Assembly: GCA_029204225.1 (NCBI GenBank)
Contig: CM055098.1
Coordinates: forward strand, 4,554,607-4,618,606
DNA: 64,000 nucleotides
Origin: Diphasiastrum complanatum
Taxonomy: Eukaryota; Streptophyta; Lycopodiopsida; Lycopodiales; Lycopodiaceae
Reading direction: 5' to 3'
Shown here: positions 34,441 to 45,318 of the stretch, in pieces
Layout: each line of letters opens with the position of its first letter
How positions within the stretch are numbered: the stretch's first letter is position 1
Program-made: the position numbers and the translations under genes
Notes under the pieces: model-generated
What the model saw: the letters and a program-made list of their open reading frames with translations, nothing else
The model's database searches: none
Told to the model about the DNA's origin: nothing

Positions 34441-35273
34441 AACATTTGTAAGGAGCAATTAAAAGCTTTAAAACTGACCTCCAAGCAAGGGAAATTTTAA
34501 AACTTGTTTGGAACTTGAATACTGCAAATGTGTTTGCAATGATGGATGTCTCAAATTGAGTTCAAATCATTTATTTACAAACAAAAACTTTTTAGAGGAC
34601 CAAGGGCCCAAACTTAAAATAACAAGCCTAATTCAAACATCCAAATTTCTATTTTCCTGATGCTCATGACAATAGACATTCATGACTTAGCAGCATCCCA
34701 TCACTCATAAATTGAAAGTATCCCATTTAAGAAAGTTCAGGTCATGCTAATGCTCTCACAAGAATTACATTGAAGTTGACAAAAACCTTTTGAATATTAT
34801 GTTGCCATTCTTAGTTGGAATAAGTATGAATTAATCGAAGGCTTGAGAAGTGACCAACATTTGTCATTCACTTTTTCAAATCATATTGTTGCAAATGCAC
34901 ACTCATTCAACCAATTTTGCAAGAACTCAAATGCCCATCTAGAAACTTAAATGAGACAATTGAATACAAAAAGACAAAAATATTGTAAATGAAAGTTTTC
35001 AACTTTTAACACAAGATGTGACATCTGAAGAAAAGTACGTTAGTGTCAAAAGGAAAACAAATTTGGAAAAGCACTAGGTTACCATAACTCTAATATCTAC
35101 AAAGCAAATATCAAATCAAACTCACTTCAATAGGACAACAAAAATATCCTTATTAAAATATTAGAAACTCAAGTGATAGACTTGATTAACTAAACAAAGT
35201 CCTCTTAATCAAAGAGCTCCCAAAAACCGCACCAAAAAGATGGAAACGCAGTCCTAAATGTATCCTTGATATT
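34441..35273. other. Unassigned, 3' flank of MAD2
   Basis: AT-rich, no supported gene. Includes probable MAD2 3' UTR on the minus strand immediately below 35274. The remaining sequence may be further decayed Copia RT. Confidence 0.4.
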
Positions 35274-35951
35274 TTACACATCTATATCATCCAACTTGTA
35301 TGTCACCAAAGAGTCAATTTTATGAACCTGAGATCAAAGGCCAGAAGTTAACTTGAAGTGTTGGCTAGTTATAAACTATAATGAAAATTTGTTTCGAGAA
35401 CTTGGCAACTAGTGCAATTTTCACATTGGAATTGGCATGCTATTATAAAAGTAAACATTTATGTCAAATGAAAATGCTACCTTCGTATCAAAAGAGTGTA
35501 ATTTGACTTCTTGAGCTTTCTTGATGAGCTTTGCATCACTTTCCTCCCAAGTGTTTGGAGCCTCAAAGTCCTTATCGATGTAAACAAGTAACTCAAAAGA
35601 GCCTAAAGCAAGTCAATATGTAGAAAAAACCATTAAACTCACCAACTTCCTCAATTTACAACAATAATTCATCTATCCACTTGCTAAACTTATAAGCAAA
35701 AGAATGAAAAGCAATGAGTTGTTGTTTAAGTCTCAAACTTGGCTTGCAAAATCTAAAATATTTAATAAGAAGACACCTTTCAAAATATGAAAAAGGTCAT
35801 GCACAATTGGAAAAGCTTAAGAACATACATGGTTCTTCCAAGTTTGGGAGAAAAGTCACACAACATGTTATTTGCCTCATGATTGCTTGGATTTCCCCCA
35901 TTATTTCCTTGTCACTTTTTTCCCTTGACACACTGAATCAACAAACAATAA

Positions 35952-36035
<84 letters not shown>

Positions 36036-36295
36036 TCTGGTGTTAGAAAAAATGCGTTTTGGAGCTTTTCATTGGTCCACGTTTGCCCTAAAATGTATTT
36101 GAAAAGCATTTGAAGTGGATTTGAAAATCTCACACATTAATTTTAGAGAGAACACATGCTTTTAGAAACTTCTAGAAAGAAGTTTCTAGAGAGGAAGAGG
36201 AGCACCATAGAGAGAGAGAGGGGGGGGTTTCAATTTTTTAGGGTTTTTTTGGTTTTTATAGGGCTTTTGAATTTTGGGATGAGAAATAGCAATAA

Positions 36296-36379
<84 letters not shown>

Positions 36380-39300
36380 ACAATCAACCCCTTTTAAGAC
36401 AATGCCTTTCCCATGAGCTCACCCATTTTTTGTCACTTTCCTATCGGTCTCTATCAAGAAATTCCATCTCTCAAACACCTCCTTGGTGGCTACGCTTGAT
36501 ATAACCAAGACAACTCGTTGGACTTTTCCAGTTTCCAACCAATCTGCATAAACAAAATAGTCATAGAGCAAGAAGTCAATAATTCGTAAACCTTCATGGA
36601 CATGAGCTGCAAAATCCCCATGCAGTAACGATGATTAACCAACCTTGGGTCTTTTAAATCTCTTTCGCAAAACCCTTTGAAGAAGTGACTATACGATTGA
36701 TCTATGCTTAGAATTGCTACACAAATCTAATCAACTATTAAAAAACTAAATCTAATCGATCTTGGAATCATATTTTGACCATGAAGGCTATTATTGATCA
36801 TGTCGTTGTCAACTCTTTAACTCAAAAAAGAAACAAAATCTCACTTTCATGTATGTGTGCATGAGTGCAAATGCACACAAGACCTACGTGTTGCTAAAAT
36901 GTAAAGAAATTAAAAAACTCAAGAAAACTTAGATATCTAACATGACTTCTAGCATAACAAGGGGTACTTACTTCCAATATGTGAGGTAACAGTAGTAATG
37001 TAGCTTTTCACCTTCTCCTCTTGTAAAACAAGCATCATAAGCCCATATTTCTTTATCTTCTCAAACTGATCCATAGGATATACCCCTCTTTGGAAAATAA
37101 TGCTATCAAATTCAATTTCAAAAATGTGTATCAGTTCAAAGCTAGCTAGAGTTACTAAGATGGTGAGAGTATAGTAGCCTTGAGTGAAACTAAATAAATA
37201 GTATATTAGATATCAAAAGTAGGGGAAGAAAGCCACCAACTCTATTATAATGTGATCGCAAAATCGATGTCGTTCAGAGTTCCTGCAACTTGAGAGTAAT
37301 TTTTTTTGTTTTAAAGCCAACATTTACAATCAAAAGGTACCTGTTCACTGCATAGCCTACCAAAACAATTATAAACCCTCAACAACTTGCCTTGAGAACT
37401 TTGTAAGAGTAGTTTATCTACAATTTATACTACTCTAGAATAAAAATCAAAGTAGGCATTGAAAAAAAAGATAGTGAAACATGGAACAAAAACATATAGA
37501 TACTAGAAAGTTTTGAATCTCTTTGCTATTTATTCTCGAGGAATGATGTTGGGTCTTAAATGGAGACATTATATTGACAATAAACACTACTGAGGTAATT
37601 TTGGCTCTCAAAACCACAATTGCAACAAAGTGATAAATGATTGAAAACAAAAAAAGTGCTAGAAGCCTTTTAAGCTAGGCACAATATTGACTAGATTTGA
37701 CAATCAAGCTTTCCAAGAAAAACTAAAGACAACCTAATTGAAAATTGTCCAAAGGCCCATACTTTTTGTTATTAATAACAATAGCTCCATCTATTGTGGC
37801 TTGGAATAATGTTGCAATATACATCTACTAACACCACCTAATCTTGGAACTAATGCAAGTCATATCCATAAGAACTAATTACGTAACAACACCAACATAT
37901 TCTGTAATACAAAGCATGTAGATATTCTATTTGCCTACTTGAGCTACAGAAGATTGACAACATATAATTTGGCAAAAATTTTCAAGACAAGTCTATCTTC
38001 AATTTTATTTCTTTTACCATATTCACCAACAGAGATTTTAGAGTATGCTTTGTTGACAACAACATTGCAATAAGAGGATAAGTATACAAGAATGCAAAAT
38101 AGAATATGAATGAGAGCATATCAACATACAATAGCCACTTGCAAGTGAAATTGCACCAAAAGCATCAGATTGAAAGCACCCAAGTCCTAAAAATTCCACT
38201 TACTGTATCAATTATGCAATTATGATAAGGACAAGATTTTGCCACTTATTTAGTTGGATCGGACTCCTACCACTTGCGTACATATGTGACCATCATTTAG
38301 GGCATGAGGGGTGGACCCCTCTCTTGGCTCATTTGTCAATTTTGCTCGAGTCTTTGAGGCTTATTTGTGTGAAGTATGTAAGTGAAATCGAGGTCATCTT
38401 ACAAGGTATTGGCACTCTTGAGTGAGTAAATTATATGATGATGTATCGTTTCCCCGTTTCCCATATCTCGTTTCATGTTTCTCGTTTCCCAGGGGGGCTG
38501 CGTTTCCCATAACTATGCTACAAACACCACAACACACAATACACATTAAGTTTGTTGTAGGCTTATTGTTCAACAATACAATCGGTTGGTTTACTCCACC
38601 ACCAACCTCAAGCACATGGAGTAGAATGGCCGTCCTAGACAAGTGAACCTTGATAATTGTGCTCTTACTACCAAGATCACAACAGCCCAAATACACATTG
38701 AGGCTATTGTAGATGATGAAATTTTTGCAAAGCTTCATCGTGATATGGCACATGACCAAAGCAGGCCGCATAAGACATTTAAGTTTGTGGTTAGGGCAAA
38801 GGCAAAGGCCACATGAGATGAGAGTGCCAAGCGGTGATGAGGCTAAAGAGAGAGAAGTTAAGGATAAGATGGACATTGATGAGGATGGGACAAGGGTGTC
38901 AATGATGATGATTGTTTAGAGGTAGAAATGCAACCCATAGGGCATGCATCACCAACATGCAAAGGGAGGGGTAGGCCCAAACATCTTTGGCAAGTTAGGA
39001 TCATGAACTTGCATGTTGAGCCAAGAGCGTCTCAGGCACAAGCAACAAAGCCTTGGTGACCTCATAGTGAACCAATACGGAGTGGCAAAGGTAGAGCCCT
39101 AGCGAGCTCGTGGTAGAAAAATAGATGGTGGCAAAGCAAGAGGCAAAAGGACATGCATGGGCAGACTAAACATCATGAGAAGGATGATCTCTCCAAAGTG
39201 GAATTTGATAATGAACCTCACTTTATTTTTTTGGCATGTTATGATTTTTGAAGTTCATAGACAAAATTTCACATGAGAATTGTGCTCATAAAACGGTCGT

Positions 39301-40412
39301 AAAAGTATTTTACAGACATTACACAACTCATAAAGGTGCATATGTGAGACTTGTAAGAAAATTTCAGCCATAAAATGAGGTCTTTCTCACTATCCTTTAT
39401 GCTTGGAAAAGAACTTTTTAGTGACCTTTATATCTGATTCAATTATGGCTTGGCCTAATGGCCTCGCCATAATGTCACAGCCATTTTACTTGGTACAAAG
39501 GTCACTAAAAAGACCATTCCCCAATACAATAAGTACCTCAAATTGATATTGCTCTCAAGTAGGGGCCCTTGACAGCATAAAGCCCACTTATAAATCTTTA
39601 CCCCTCAGATAAAGTCCATTCTCCAATACATTAACTACCTAAATTAATATTGCTCGGGATTTTGAAAGCGTAAAGCCCTCCTATGATCCTTATCATTTAT
39701 CATCCCTCACATGAAGTACCTAAGATTCATATAAGCTAGCAAATGTGATATATCGCAATAAAGTTGGCAATGTATCTCTTGAAGGGTTAAAGTAACTGCC
39801 ATGCTATTTTTCCTTTAAGCCTTCGTCACACAAATCCAATATAGACACCTAATTACTCTGCATTGTTTAAGGGAAGCAGTATGGCGTACAATGTATGCAT
39901 GCTTTGTAAGTGACTTCTAGCGGACTTGTTCGTTAATCTGATAGCAACGCTAAGTGACTTAAGGTCTTCTAAGTTTATGTTTAAAAGACGAAGCCTGGAA
40001 AGAAAGGGACGAGAATGGGGCGAACTTGGAACAATGAAGTACTTTATGATGGGAGATTCCTCAGACATAAACAAACATTACAGACAGCTTATCTAGAAAG
40101 CTACAAATGTTATCTTGTTTCGTTTTACAATGGCTAATATCCATCCGTTCACATTCTACTTGAGAGTAGAAAGCCTCAAACAACAATGACAAAGTTGAGA
40201 GATCTGAATTCCGGTCTAGGTAAAAGATGCAAGCGCTTGTCTCGTTCCAAGAGTGGTGATTTGATGATGTGAAGATATATAAAAAAACATGAGTTCATTG
40301 CTTGTAAAAGATGAAAGGCGATGGGAAAAACTAACTTACGGAAAAATTCTCCAACAATAGCAGCTGATCCCTTGAGAGTGATAACGTCCCTCGACGCCTG
40401 CGAGACCGCCAT
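35274..40412 (-). CDS. MAD2: MAD2 spindle-assembly-checkpoint HORMA protein, six exons
   Basis: MAD2 binds MAD1 and CDC20 at unattached kinetochores and inhibits the APC/C through its HORMA fold. Exons, minus strand: 40412-40340 (start ATG 40412; ITLKGSAAIVGEFF), about 37145-36972 (DSIIFQRGVYP, FEKIKKYGLMMLV), 36543-36423 (WLETGKVQRVVLVIS, ERWNFLIETD), 35932-35829 (VSREKSDKEIMGEIQAIMRQ), 35602-35481 (CSFELLVYIDKD, TWEESDAKLI, VKLHSFDTK), 35327-35274 (VHKIDSLVTYK, stop TAA). All introns have GT..AG borders, and the phases join without a break at every junction from exon 2 on. Predicted length is about 215 residues, near the family's 205-210. The uncertain point is the exon 2 acceptor: AG sites at 37146 or 37155 fit the phase but add about ten residues before DSIIF. 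No stop or frameshift was seen. Introns 1 and 3 carry repeats. Confidence 0.93.
35955..36032. repeat. (GA)n microsatellite in MAD2 intron 3
   Basis: About 78 bp of perfect GA. On the gene strand it is a CT-rich run ending about 22 bp before the exon 4 acceptor at 35933, so it may lengthen or replace the polypyrimidine tract. Confidence 0.95.
36296..36376. repeat. (TG)n(GA)n compound microsatellite in MAD2 intron 3
   Basis: TG repeats to about 36312, then about 64 bp of GA. It lies 47 bp downstream of the exon 3 donor on the gene strand. Confidence 0.95.
39404..39522. repeat. Palindromic MITE-like element in MAD2 intron 1
   Basis: An imperfect inverted repeat of about 119 bp. The arms CTTTTTAGTGACCTTT (39414-39429) and AAAGGTCACTAAAAAG (39497-39512) are perfect complements. 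The centre ATTATGGC..GGCC TAAT GGCC..GCCATAAT is also self-complementary. The transcript of either strand would fold into a long hairpin. Confidence 0.75.
39514..39715. repeat. Diverged ~100-bp tandem duplication
   Basis: CCATTCYCCAATACAWTAA...ATTGATATTGCTC...GCATAAAGCCC recurs at 39514 and about 39610, with substitutions and small gaps. It directly adjoins the palindrome. Confidence 0.7.
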
Positions 40413-40470
40413 CTCCAAGCGCCACGCACATACACTCTCCCTCACGTACACTCTCTCTCGCGCTCGCGCT

Positions 40471-40511
<41 letters not shown>

Positions 40512-40520
40512 GCTCTCACG
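40413..40520 (-). promoter_or_regulatory. GA-rich 5' UTR / promoter-proximal region of MAD2
   Basis: Immediately upstream of the MAD2 ATG the gene strand is purine-rich: a run of GA dinucleotides (complement of 40475-40509), GCGAGC repeats (40458-40475) and GAGAGTGTRYGTG words. GA-rich leaders are common in plant genes and are bound by BBR/BPC-type factors, though I have no evidence for binding here. The same leader segment is copied at 51148-51181. Confidence 0.6.
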
Positions 40521-40694
40521 CACGGGAAAATTAAAAATGAGATAATAAAACGTTATTTAATAAGTAAAGGATGTTTTGACTTGACAATGCCGCCCTCCTG
40601 TCCTATTTCAAAATCTTGGCTTTTTATTGGCGCCCAACAAAATTACCCCCGGCCACTCGCCTTTAATTACAACACCATTTAATTACTATGTCCG

Positions 40695-40812
40695 GTAAGG
40701 ATTTTCAAAAAAAATTAGGTGAGGTTTGGAAGGATTGAGACTAAAAAGTTTTGGAAAGCCGAACTGGGCAGAATGGCATGTGCCCGGCCCCTTTCATTGC
40801 GTGATGATACTT
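40695..40812 (-). repeat. Truncated MITE copy upstream of MAD2
   Basis: Inverted relative to 41196-41349. Shared landmarks are CCGGTAAGGATTT, GGAAAGCCGAACYGGGCAGAATG, TGTGCCCGGC and ATTGCGT. One terminal repeat is missing at its left side. Confidence 0.75.
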
Positions 40813-41195
40813 TTTTTCACATGTACATTATGAAGCATAATAAATAGTTTGACTTTGAATGACCACACATGGCATCCATATGGACGTGCAGACTGGAAAA
40901 GGCAGGACCTCTATGTTAAAAAATGAAAAGTCATCTATCTTGACTTTAGGCTTTGGCAAAGTTTTTTCTGTGTGTATGTAATGGATTCTTTGTGTTGATT
41001 ACGCCCACTTTTGGGGATTTTTAAAAATCATAAAATGTCACTGATTTTTTTTTAAATTTCAAAATTCTGAAGCCCATTCCAGTCCGCGTGAGACTGCATG
41101 TCATCCCCATGTCAGACTGCCACATGGCAATTTCTCATTGGTCCAAAAAAATCCCAAATTGCTGATTATGCTTTGTAAATGGCATGTGAAAAAAT

Positions 41196-41349
41196 CAAAG
41201 ACTCCATTACGCAATGGAATGAGCCGGGCACAACCCATTCTGCCCGGTTCGGCTTTCCAAAAAAATTTAGGCTCAGCCCCTCCGAGCCTCGCCCAAATCC
41301 TTACCGAGCAAAATGGCCTATGCCCGGCTCCTTCCATAATACGTAATGT
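41196..41349 (+). repeat. MITE with ~43-bp terminal inverted repeats
   Basis: Ends CATTACGCAATGGAATGAGC and GCTCCTTCCATAATACGTAATG are complementary. The repeats continue inward through GCCGGGCA..CCCATTCTGCCCGG and CCGAGCAAAATGGCCTATGCCCGGC. No coding capacity. Together with 40695-40812 it forms an inverted pair about 0.4 kb apart in the MAD2 upstream region. Confidence 0.75.
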
Positions 41350-42072
41350 TTCATATTGCAAAATGCCAATTCTGGCCTAGAAGAAACTCGAGCTACATGG
41401 TTTCTTGAGTCTAGTTGGTCATATACAACATGCATATAGAATGTAGACATAGAAATGCCAATTATGGGCTTGTAGAAACTCGTGGCATATCACATGCAAT
41501 GATTGTAAGTGATCCAAAGTGACATGCAAGGCATGCACAAAGTGAATTGGACACATGCATAGTGATTTGAACAAATTTAGTTTAGAATTTAATAGTTGGT
41601 AAAAGTAGGTAAAAATGTATGCATGTAAAGTGACAAATGTCACTAGTTTGCTAGTTGTCACTTTCAGATGTGGATGAAAGTAGGAGAAAGATGGCTCGAC
41701 CTCGAGCTACTCCAATCTCTATAAATATGTGTGGGCTCTCTCATAACTTTTGATGAAGAACCAAGCTTTGAAGCTATTCCATGTCAACTTGGATCTATCT
41801 TATTGTATGCTTGAATTTCGCTCTCTCTTTCTCTCTCTAACTCGAGTAGAGGATTATGCCAATGCATTAAATTCTTGTACTTCTTCTCTTTTGATATTGA
41901 ATACAATCATTCTTTGATTATTAGCATGCTAGATTGTGCTTTAATCATAAATTCTAGAACTAGATCTTGATACTCAATCTAGAATCAATTTATCTGCTAA
42001 ACACAAAGCTTAACAAGATCATTCGCACTTGAGGATTGTTCCCCACACGTGTGAACTTGCTAGAAATTTATC
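41350..42072 (+). repeat. Copia 5' LTR (right boundary defined)
   Basis: Ends AATTTATCA directly before a PBS. TATA box CTATAAATATG at 41721-41731. Its last 180 bp are repeated at 50031-50213. It contains the palindrome CACACGTGTG near 42045. The left boundary was not determined, so the start given is only the end of the neighbouring MITE. Confidence 0.6.
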
Positions 42073-42085
42073 ATGGTATCAGAGC
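42073..42085 (+). promoter_or_regulatory. Primer binding site, tRNA-iMet
   Basis: TGGTATCAGAGCC, a perfect match, directly after the LTR. Confidence 0.93.
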
Positions 42086-42623
42086 CAAATTAAGCTTTGC
42101 ATGCTATTATCACTGATTGTGCAAGAAATTGTGAGCTCAAATCAAGCAAAAAAGTTGTTTATCACTTTTCTTTACCTTTTCTTGAAAAGTGTTTGGATCA
42201 AAGAGGATAGAATCAAGATTTTCATATCAGAATTGACATTGTACGGAATTCTGGAATTCCGCACGTGTGAAAATCAAAGATTTTCAGACCTCTTTATTTC
42301 CTTCTTTTTTGGTCCAAAAATATTGACGTTATAGCTTGATGGAAAGCTTATAAGGAGTACTTCCCATTGCAATTGATCTCAAATCAATCTGTTGTATCTA
42401 TCAAGAGTTATAAGCTCTTAAAGAGGGTAGGGAGAGCTCCAAAATCCGAGTGATGTTGTTTTGTGAAATATTTGAGACCTATCTCAAATACAGTTGCAAG
42501 ATTTCACATAGGATTTGGTAGTACACCCTTGAAAATTCCTATAGTGAAAGAGAGTAGCAACATCTAGTTTGTTTGGAACAAGCTCAAACATATAATTGAC
42601 CAATAGCAAGAAGTCTTCACAAT

Positions 42624-43772
42624 ATGGCACCTGTAGGAGGACATCTCTTAGAACCAAGTGAAAGACTAAGTATCTCCAATTATTCAATATGGAAGGTTAG
42701 GATGGAGTCTATTCTTATACTCCAGGATGTTATGGACATAGTACTTGGTATTGAGGAGGAGCCTCAAGCACAACTTGAAATACCAAAATATGGGAAGAGA
42801 CCTAGGATGGCTCTACACTTCATTAAAATGAATGTCTCTAATGAGACTCTAAGAGAAATTGGATCTTGCACCATTGCTAAAGAAGCTTGGGATGCACTTA
42901 AGTCTATTTATGAAGCTAAGAACACTTCTAGAATTCTCACTCTTAGAAACCAGATTCTTCAAGGCTTTCAAAGAAGTGAAGAGAGTGCATCAAATTATGT
43001 TCTAAGAGTAAAAGATCTCCATAGGGAGCTTGCTTGTGTTGGTGTCACAATCAATCAAGATGAGCTAGTACAAGTCATTCTTAATGGCTTAAAAGAAGAC
43101 TATAATAATCTTGTTCAATCCTTTGCCATAAAGGAGGAGTTGCCCAATTTGGATACTCTTCAAGAAATTCTCATCTCTAAAGAAGCAAGGCAAAGTTACA
43201 AACTTTCAAGGATGAACAAACTCGAGCACATTGGAAGTGACAAAGCTCTCTTTGTCAAGGACAAGCATAAAGGAAGGAACAAGAACCAGTTTTTTCAAGC
43301 CTTCAACAGAGACAAACCAAAGGACAAAGACAATGATGGAGAAGAGGATGACTCAACTCATCCTTCTACTTCCAAGACCAAGAAGAAGAAAGTCAAGTGT
43401 TTCTTTTGTGGCAAAAAGGGGCACTATGCCTCTAATTGCATCAAAAAGAAAAATCAACTCAAACATGCAAATCTCTCTAATGAGAAAGAAGAAGACTTTA
43501 TTGCAAGTGATGGAGAAGGATCCCTCATGGTGTCAAGCTTTTCCTCAACAACCTTCAAGAAGGATGGAGCATGGTATATCGATAGTGGTGCCTCATCACA
43601 TATGTGTTGTTCAAAGGAGTCTTTTGACTCTATTGTACCTTATAAAGTACTTAAAAGATCTATTTATACAGCAAATGATCATGAATGCTCTATCGAAGGA
43701 ATTGGCAATATCCCATTAAAACTTGCTTCTTCTAAAGTTCTATCACTTTTCAATGTTCTTTTTGTTCCTTAG
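42624..43772 (+). CDS. Copia gag-protease, intact frame
   Basis: A clean 382-codon frame from ATG 42624. The gag domain reads NYSIWKVRMESILILQDV, AKEAWDALKSIYEAKNTSR and DELVQVILNGLKEDYNNLV. The zinc knuckle is CFFCGKKGHYASNC, with a basic KTKKKKVK stretch before it, followed by the protease core AWYIDSGASSHM (catalytic DSG) and IEGIGNIPLKL. It stops at 43770-43772 where LTKNLISV should follow, so a single TAG ends pol early. Gag would bind element RNA and form cytoplasmic particles. It is among the best preserved retrotransposon frames in the window, but the element has lost its RT. Confidence 0.92.
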   Translation: MAPVGGHLLEPSERLSISNYSIWKVRMESILILQDVMDIVLGIEEEPQAQLEIPKYGKRPRMALHFIKMNVSNETLREIGSCTIAKEAWDALKSIYEAKNTSRILTLRNQILQGFQRSEESASNYVLRVKDLHRELACVGVTINQDELVQVILNGLKEDYNNLVQSFAIKEELPNLDTLQEILISKEARQSYKLSRMNKLEHIGSDKALFVKDKHKGRNKNQFFQAFNRDKPKDKDNDGEEDDSTHPSTSKTKKKKVKCFFCGKKGHYASNCIKKKNQLKHANLSNEKEEDFIASDGEGSLMVSSFSSTTFKKDGAWYIDSGASSHMCCSKESFDSIVPYKVLKRSIYTANDHECSIEGIGNIPLKLASSKVLSLFNVLFVP

Positions 43773-44240
43773 CTTACGAAGAACTTGATAAGTGTTGAAA
43801 TGTTGTTTGATAAAGTATTGGTGGTGCAACTTGTTTTGTTACCTTCATTGATGATTTTACAAGATATACTTGGTTGTACCTTCTTTTTTCAAAAGCTATG
43901 GTGTTTGAACACGTCCTAGTTTTCAAAGCTTATGTAGAGAAACAGATTTCTTTCAAAGTTAAAGCTTTGAGATGTGATGGAGGAGGTGAATATATCTCCA
44001 ACAAGTAATGATTATTGTGAGGTTGAAGGAATTAAGAGAGAATTTTCTTGTGCCTATTTCCCATCTTTATGTGAATGTGCTAAAGCAATCCGAGTTGAAG
44101 CTTCTTTGCCTATTGAAAATTGGGAAGAAACCATTGATTGTGCAAATTATTTGTGCAATATATTACCTCACAATACACTTGCAAGAAGATCATCATATGA
44201 AGTCTTATTCAAGAAGAAACCTAAGGTTGATGAGCTGGCA
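43773..44240 (+). pseudogene. Copia integrase remnant of the same element
   Basis: After the stop come LTKNLISVEMLFDKV, then, following a deletion of the pre-integrase block, FIDDFTRYTWLYLLF, VKALRCDGGGEYISN (second catalytic Asp), GIKREFSCAY and RVEASLPIENWEETIDCANY, SYEVLFKKKPKVDEL. Frames shift at least twice. The catalytic Glu block (GVAERKNR) is degraded. The element breaks off at about 44240, where unrelated sequence begins. Confidence 0.82.
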
Positions 44241-44695
44241 GCTTGTATGTCAAGTGGGTTTGGATGGCAAGAGTTGAAGGCTGGGAAGCTAAGTCATGGT
44301 TCCTGGCTCCCTTTGGGATGCCTGCGCTACATGTGGTATCAGAGCCGACTGGCCGGTCAGCTATGCGGATCTCACGGAAATGGCCACTATTTGGGGTTCA
44401 TCAAGACAACTGTTGTGCAAGGTGCTGTCCACAGTGTAAGCACGGGTGCGTCCACGGTCAGGGTGGTCGACAGAACGGGGGACTTGATGAGTCAAGGTGC
44501 TGCCCTTGAGGTGTAAGCACGGTCGGTTCTCGCAGTTTGGGCCTGGCGCTGTCTACACGTAGGACAGATGAGACAGTGTGGCTGCCATTAGGTTGGTGTA
44601 AGCACAGTCTGTGCCTTGTGGGGTGCGGGGTGACATATTCGAACTGTACGGGTTAACCATTGATACAGAGATGCTGCTCGAATTCGGGTGTAAAG
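44241..44695 (+). other. Fragment of another Copia: LTR end, PBS and repeated leader
   Basis: GCGCTACA then TGTGGTATCAGAGCC (44331-44345) marks an LTR end and initiator tRNA-Met PBS. The following leader has three diverged units of about 80 bp, each running from a GGTGCTGYCC or GGCGCTGTC word to GTGTAAGCACGG (ending near 44447, 44522 and 44608), with a partial fourth at 44691. It is then fused to the RNase H fragment at 44696. Confidence 0.65.
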
Positions 44696-44992
44696 CACGG
44701 TATATGGTTGAGACAAATCTTGGAAGAAATTGGCATGAAGCAGAAAAATCCCACGACTTTACATAGCGACAGTCAGAGTGGCATTCAGCTAGCAAAGAAT
44801 CCAGTGTTCCATGTGAGAACTAAACACATTGAGATTCAGTTTCACTTCATACGTGAGAGGTTGATGAGTCGTGAAATTCATGTTGTTCATTGTAGCACAG
44901 AAGAACAACTAGCTGATATTTTCCCTAAGCCACTTACTGGAGAAAAGTTTGATAAATTTAGATCAAAGCTTTCTGTACTTAAAGTTTGTTGA
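44696..44992 (+). pseudogene. Copia RNase H C-terminal fragment
   Basis: IWLRQILEEIGMKQKNPTT-like start (from about 44700), then HSDSQSGIQLAKN with the RNase H Asp, TKHIEIQFHFIRERL, EEQLADIFPKPL and FDKFRSKLSVLKVC, ending at a TGA at 44990. No internal stop. It is about 90 percent alike to the end of the 30880-31585 copy by eye. Confidence 0.88.
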
Positions 44993-45047
44993 CTTTAAAG
45001 CTATGTATATGACTGTATAAAAAGTGACTCTACTTTAAGAGAGAGAG

Positions 45048-45318
45048 TTAGAATTAAAATTAGAATCACTGTGTTACTGTACTGTGGGTCCTATCAGTGG
45101 ATAAGGATCAGTTGGCCTCGCCACGAGGCAAGTCGGCGGGACACGCATCCCGCCAACGGCAACTTGGGTCATGCATGGGTTGCCTGAGTGAACAACTATA
45201 TGTACAATGTAATTTCATTTTGAGAAATACAGTTGCTATGTGAGCTTGTTGAGGAGAGTGTTTTCTGTCTGTGTTAATATGTGGCATGATTTGTGTTCCT
45301 GTGCAAAACAAATTCTAA
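45048..45318 (+). repeat. Copia 3' LTR, second copy of the TTAGAATT..AATTCTAA family (271 bp)
   Basis: Starts TTAGAATT after GAGAGAGAG and ends AATTCTAA, a perfect 8-bp terminal inverted repeat. Near-identical in order and length to 31638-31907. Confidence 0.88.

Larger units (their letters stand above)
37146..40339 (-). other. MAD2 intron 1 (about 3.2 kb)
   Basis: Runs from the donor GTAAGT at 40339 to the exon 2 acceptor. It is AT-rich with no convincing inner gene. A minus frame of 160 codons at 38394-38876 lacks recognisable motifs. It holds a palindromic MITE-like unit (39404-39522), a diverged tandem duplication of about 100 bp (39514-39715) and a CGTTTCCC-rich patch (38446-38510). The other introns are short (153-490 bp). 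Confidence 0.75.

Noticed and set aside
38394-38876. 160-codon minus frame inside MAD2 intron 1
   Set aside because: No motif or splice structure, and it lies wholly within an intron of a well-supported gene. Kept only as a note.
44243-44516. Frames running from the integrase remnant into the leader at 44.3-44.5 kb
   Set aside because: They cross a breakpoint between two different elements and read through a tRNA primer site, so they are not genes.
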